From Amycolatopsis lurida (lineage in GTDB: Bacteria; Actinomycetota; Actinomycetes; Mycobacteriales; Pseudonocardiaceae): DNA of 64,000 bases. The notes under the pieces were generated by a model. The model did no database searches and was not told the DNA's origin. It worked only from the letters and a program-made list of their open reading frames with translations. Shown piece by piece: positions 61,415-64,000 of this stretch. Each line of letters starts with the position of its first letter. Positions within the stretch are counted from its first letter, which is position 1. Made by a program: the position numbers and the translations under genes. The stretch lies in assembly GCF_900105055.1 (NCBI RefSeq), contig NZ_FNTA01000004.1:3441501-3505500 (forward strand), written 5' to 3'.

Positions 61415-61906
61415 GTGTCCACGGTGCCGTCACCACCGACCCACCACCGTCGCCTGCGCTGGCAGGCCCTGGCCGGGTTCATCGCCATGGCGGCGATCGT
61501 GGGGATCGTGGCCGGGCTGGCGGTCGCCACCCGCTCCGAAACGCACAACGCGCTGGCCCGTCCGTCGTGGGCGCCGCCGGGCTGGCTATACGGCCCGATG
61601 TGGTCGGTCCTGCTGCTCCTGGTCGCCTTCGCGGGCTGGTTCTACTGGCGTACCGACGGTGAAACGCGCGGCTTCGCCTTCTACGGCGTCTGCCTGCTGC
61701 TGACCCTGCTGTGGACGCCGCTGTTCTTCGCCGGCGGCGCGCACGTCCTCGCGCTGGCCGACGTCGTCGTGCTGGACTTCGTCGTGCCCATCACGATGGC
61801 GGAGTTCGGCCGCCGGTCGAAACTCGCGGCGTGGCTGCTCGTGCCGTATCTGCTGTGGCTGCTGTTCTCGACCGCGGTCAACGCCGCGGTCGTGTGGCTC
61901 AACTGA
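61415..61906 (+). CDS. TspO/MBR family tetrapyrrole-binding protein
   Basis: A 163-aa five-helix membrane protein of the TspO/translocator family. The loop ALARPSWAPPGWLYGPMWSVLLLLVAFAGW is diagnostic and the last helix has WLLVPYLLWLLFSTAVNAAVVWLN. TspO proteins bind porphyrins and are tied to their degradation or transport. Its divergence from hemL supports a role in tetrapyrrole balance. The GTG at 61415 follows GGAGGA. Its 3' end overlaps the next convergent gene by 8 bp. Confidence 0.85.
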   Translation: MSTVPSPPTHHRRLRWQALAGFIAMAAIVGIVAGLAVATRSETHNALARPSWAPPGWLYGPMWSVLLLLVAFAGWFYWRTDGETRGFAFYGVCLLLTLLWTPLFFAGGAHVLALADVVVLDFVVPITMAEFGRRSKLAAWLLVPYLLWLLFSTAVNAAVVWLN

Positions 61907-62246
61907 GCTTCGGTTCCTTGGGCTTGCGGCCCTTGGCTCGGACGGCGAGCAGGAACTGGCGGATCGCGTCCACCACCAGGATCGCGGCCAGCACGCCCAG
62001 CCCGATGGCGCCGGCGAGCGGGCCACCGAAGTAGCGCTGCGATTCGAGCGTCGTTTCGCCGTAGGAGATCACGACCGGGACGACACCGGCCTTCCAGCAC
62101 GCGAAGGAACCCCACACGGCGAGCGCGGCGAGGATCAGTTCGACCGCCCCCACCACGGCGCGCAGGGGTTTGTGCAGCCGGGCTTCGCGCCGGGAGTCCT
62201 CCGGTGGCCACAGATCGGCGCCGGTCGGCTGGGGAAGGTCGATCAC
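61899..62246 (-). CDS. Small membrane protein, unknown function
   Basis: A 115-aa protein with two membrane helices (about 30-50 and 78-98) and a basic C-terminal tail (AKGRKPKEPKLS). The GTG at 62246 gives MIDLPQPTGADLW; a GTG at 62282 would add 12 residues and overlap the DUF3093 gene. It is probably in an operon with the two genes upstream on the minus strand. Confidence 0.6.
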   Translation of the reverse strand: MIDLPQPTGADLWPPEDSRREARLHKPLRAVVGAVELILAALAVWGSFACWKAGVVPVVISYGETTLESQRYFGGPLAGAIGLGVLAAILVVDAIRQFLLAVRAKGRKPKEPKLS

Positions 62247-62259
62247 GGTGAGCAGTTTC

Positions 62260-62712
62260 TCATGACTCTGTGGTGCGGGCACGCACCAAATCCCCGAGAG
62301 CCTCGCGAAGGGCGTCCGGATCCTTGGCCCAGGCGCGGACGAAAACGCCGTCGTCGAGCTTCAAGCCGACTTCGCCGTACTTCTTGGGAATCGTCCAGCC
62401 TCCGCCGAGGACCCGTGAGCCGACCGGGGCCTCGTCTTCGAGCACCTCGGCGATCCGGGCCGCCTCCAGCGTTTCCCGGCCCTGCCGGTAGCCGTCCACG
62501 GTGACCGCGAGCGAGAGGTACCGGCGACGCGCGTACACCCAGGGCACCGTGATCGCCACCAGCCCCACCGCGACCAGGGTCCAGGCGAGCCAGTGGACCG
62601 GGCCGCCCGTCGCCAGTTCCGCGAGCAGCCCGGCGAGGGCGAACAGCGGCGCCCACAGCAAAGCCGTCCAGCCGACGCCGGGTTCGTCGTAGAGGGACGG
62701 CTCGGCGGTCAT
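62260..62712 (-). CDS. DUF3093 membrane protein
   Basis: A 150-aa protein with two N-terminal helices (about 15-33 and 42-62) and a cytosolic domain with SRVLGGGWTIPKKYGEVGLKLDDGVFVRAWAKDP, fitting DUF3093. Function unknown. Its ATG overlaps the stop of the preceding gene (ATGA), so the genes are coupled. Confidence 0.75.
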   Translation of the reverse strand: MTAEPSLYDEPGVGWTALLWAPLFALAGLLAELATGGPVHWLAWTLVAVGLVAITVPWVYARRRYLSLAVTVDGYRQGRETLEAARIAEVLEDEAPVGSRVLGGGWTIPKKYGEVGLKLDDGVFVRAWAKDPDALREALGDLVRARTTES

Positions 62713-63260
62713 GGCAGCGTGCGCCCGACCTTCGGGAAATGGTCGGAGACGCTGGGCAGGTACATGAGCACCAGCGCGATCGCCACCAGCAGCGTGGACA
62801 CCAGCAGGAACACGTTGAGCGAACCGCGCAGGATCAGCAGTTCCACCAGGACCAGGAAGACCGCGCCCACGGTGAGGACCGTCCTGGCCGACCGCGTTCC
62901 CTCACGGGCCTTGTACGCGAACAGCGCGAACAGGACCGCGAAGGTGAGCGCGCCGCCGAACAGCATCCACAGCAGGGTGTTCACGCCGGAAGCGACCTGC
63001 GCCGGATCGGCGGGCTGGCCGGGAACCGGGTTCTCCCTGATCTGCTTGAGGATGCCCTCGGTCAGTTCGTCCTTCAGCACCAGCAGGGCGATCTGCCCGG
63101 CCACCAGGACGACACCGGCGAGGACCCACAGCCAGAACGAAAGGGCGACCGGTTTCGGCACCGTGATCTTCGGCGGCTTCTGGCCGGGCAGGATCGGATC
63201 CGGTGACATCCCCCGCTTGCGGCGCTCGTCGTCCGTCTCGCCGGCTGTGCTGTCGCTCAC
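62709..63260 (-). CDS. Four-helix membrane protein, unknown function
   Basis: A 183-aa protein with a hydrophilic N-terminus (about 1-36) then four membrane helices. The helix pairs are separated by a short amphipathic segment, LKQIRENPVPGQPADPAQVASG. No recognised motif. The GTG at 63260 is chosen because the frame continues upstream only as the antisense of the next gene. It is first of a three-gene minus-strand group. Confidence 0.65.
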   Translation of the reverse strand: MSDSTAGETDDERRKRGMSPDPILPGQKPPKITVPKPVALSFWLWVLAGVVLVAGQIALLVLKDELTEGILKQIRENPVPGQPADPAQVASGVNTLLWMLFGGALTFAVLFALFAYKAREGTRSARTVLTVGAVFLVLVELLILRGSLNVFLLVSTLLVAIALVLMYLPSVSDHFPKVGRTLP

Positions 63261-63347
63261 GCGAGGCAGCCTACGTGGTTCCGCAGGCCAGAGCGTTGCC
63301 ACCCGGGTAGCTTGTGCGCGAATCGACTCGAAAACTGGGGAATGCGA

Positions 63348-64000
63348 ATGACCGGACCCACTCCGCCCGGCGGCGCGCAATGGCCGCCACGACCACCATG
63401 GCAACCACAGCAGGGCTTCCAGCAGGCGCGGCCCTACCCGCAACAACAGCCCTATCCGCAGAACCAGTACGGCCCCCCTCGGCAGGAACCGCCCAAGGGC
63501 AAGAAATTCCTCTTCTGGCTGGTCCCGCTGGTCGTGGTGGTCGTCGCCGCGGCCATCGTGATCCCGATCGCGCTGAGCGGAGGCGGGGATCCGAAGCAGG
63601 ATCAGGCCGCCCAGCCCTCCGCCGTCCCCGGATCTCCCGGCGGGTCGCCGAAGAGCAAATGGGAACTGTCGGGCGCGAAGGACGTCCCGGAGTACAAGCA
63701 CGGCATCACCACTTGGCTGCACGAAGACGACCTCGTCGTCGTCCGCGACAAGTACGTCGCCGCCTTCACCAGGGCGGACGGCAAACAGCGCTGGCTGGCC
63801 GAGGCGCCGGACGGCAAGATCTTCTGCGGCACCGGAGTCGAGCCGGTCGAGGGCAAGATCGTCCTCGCCTTCGGCAAGGCGAAGGCGGGCAGCGAAGACG
63901 GCAGCTGCGACAACGCCACCGTCCTCGATCTCAAGGACGGGAAGCTCGGCTGGCAGGTGCCGATGGCCATCCCGCAGAAGATGCCGGACCGGGTGGTCTC
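63348..64000 (+). CDS. Membrane-anchored PQQ-like beta-propeller protein (3' end outside window)
   Basis: Frame open to the window end. Residues 1-50 are Gln/Pro-rich (QQGFQQARPYPQQQ-like), a membrane helix lies at about 54-78, a Pro/Ser/Gly linker follows, and from about 105 the sequence shows the repeated pattern of PQQ-like or WD-type blades (WELSGAKDVPEYKHGI, VVVRDKYVAAFTRADGKQRW, VLDLKDGKLGWQVPM). It resembles actinobacterial extracytoplasmic BamB-like propellers. GGGG precedes the ATG by 7 nt. A second ATG two codons upstream is possible. Confidence 0.75.
   Translation, partial: MTGPTPPGGAQWPPRPPWQPQQGFQQARPYPQQQPYPQNQYGPPRQEPPKGKKFLFWLVPLVVVVVAAAIVIPIALSGGGDPKQDQAAQPSAVPGSPGGSPKSKWELSGAKDVPEYKHGITTWLHEDDLVVVRDKYVAAFTRADGKQRWLAEAPDGKIFCGTGVEPVEGKIVLAFGKAKAGSEDGSCDNATVLDLKDGKLGWQVPMAIPQKMPDRVV

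Overview
The window is a chromosomal segment of a high-GC actinomycete. GTG starts are frequent, neighbouring genes very often overlap as ATGA or GTGA, and gene content points to the Pseudonocardiaceae, most likely Amycolatopsis or a close relative (inferred from gene content and style; no database was searched). BldC, a SARP regulator, an XRE/DUF5753 regulator, ESX-type accessory proteins, a sunset-domain protein and mycobacteria-like men, mgtA, hemL and cytochrome c maturation loci all fit this. No rRNA, tRNA, insertion sequence or CRISPR array was seen.

Layout. 1-5112: secreted and metabolic genes (SdrD-like protein cut by the window edge, GH75 chitosanase, polysaccharide deacetylase, DDAH-type amidinohydrolase with a divergent Lrp regulator, enoyl-CoA hydratase). 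5403-8374: korAB, 2-oxoglutarate:ferredoxin oxidoreductase. 8445-12941: sunset-domain membrane protein, long-chain polyprenyl diphosphate synthase, DUF6204, a secreted protein and an SRPBCC protein. 12917-20389: an accessory block with a two-gene ATPase/HNH module resembling the Septu (PtuAB) anti-phage system, a double DUF3558-like lipoprotein, an ESX (type VII secretion) substrate cassette (PE/WXG-like, DUF3558 lipoprotein, PPE, EspG) and an XRE/DUF5753 regulator. 20464-36227: complete 14-gene nuoA-N operon (complex I) on the minus strand, with two candidate Rex operators upstream. 36750-50259: menaquinone genes menJ, menG, menD, menB, menE and menA interspersed with a SARP regulator, two GT4 glycosyltransferases (one MgtA-like), an inositol-phosphatase-like protein, a DUF3592 protein and an M1 aminopeptidase. 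50461-52303: Lrp regulator, DUF4229 and cysteine desulfhydrase-like operon. 52552-54439: BldC and a MinD/ParA-like ATPase. 54518-61292: hemL, phosphatase, resA, ccdA, resB and ccsB (haem precursor supply plus cytochrome c maturation), with a rhomboid protease. 61415-64000: TspO, small membrane proteins and a partial membrane-anchored beta-propeller-like protein.

How it fits together. Much of the window builds an aerobic electron-transport chain. KorAB yields reduced ferredoxin, complex I feeds electrons to menaquinone, the polyprenyl synthase and Men enzymes make and tailor menaquinone, and HemL with the Res/Ccs system makes and attaches haem to cytochromes c. The Rex-type sites would link nuo transcription to the NADH/NAD ratio.

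The most unusual non-coding feature is a pair of oppositely oriented tandem arrays with an exact 21-bp period (42868-43163). Several other long palindromes lie just after stop codons (1399-1445, 36677-36742, 50289-50327, 57950-57971, 58746-58767), two of them in families with two copies in the window.
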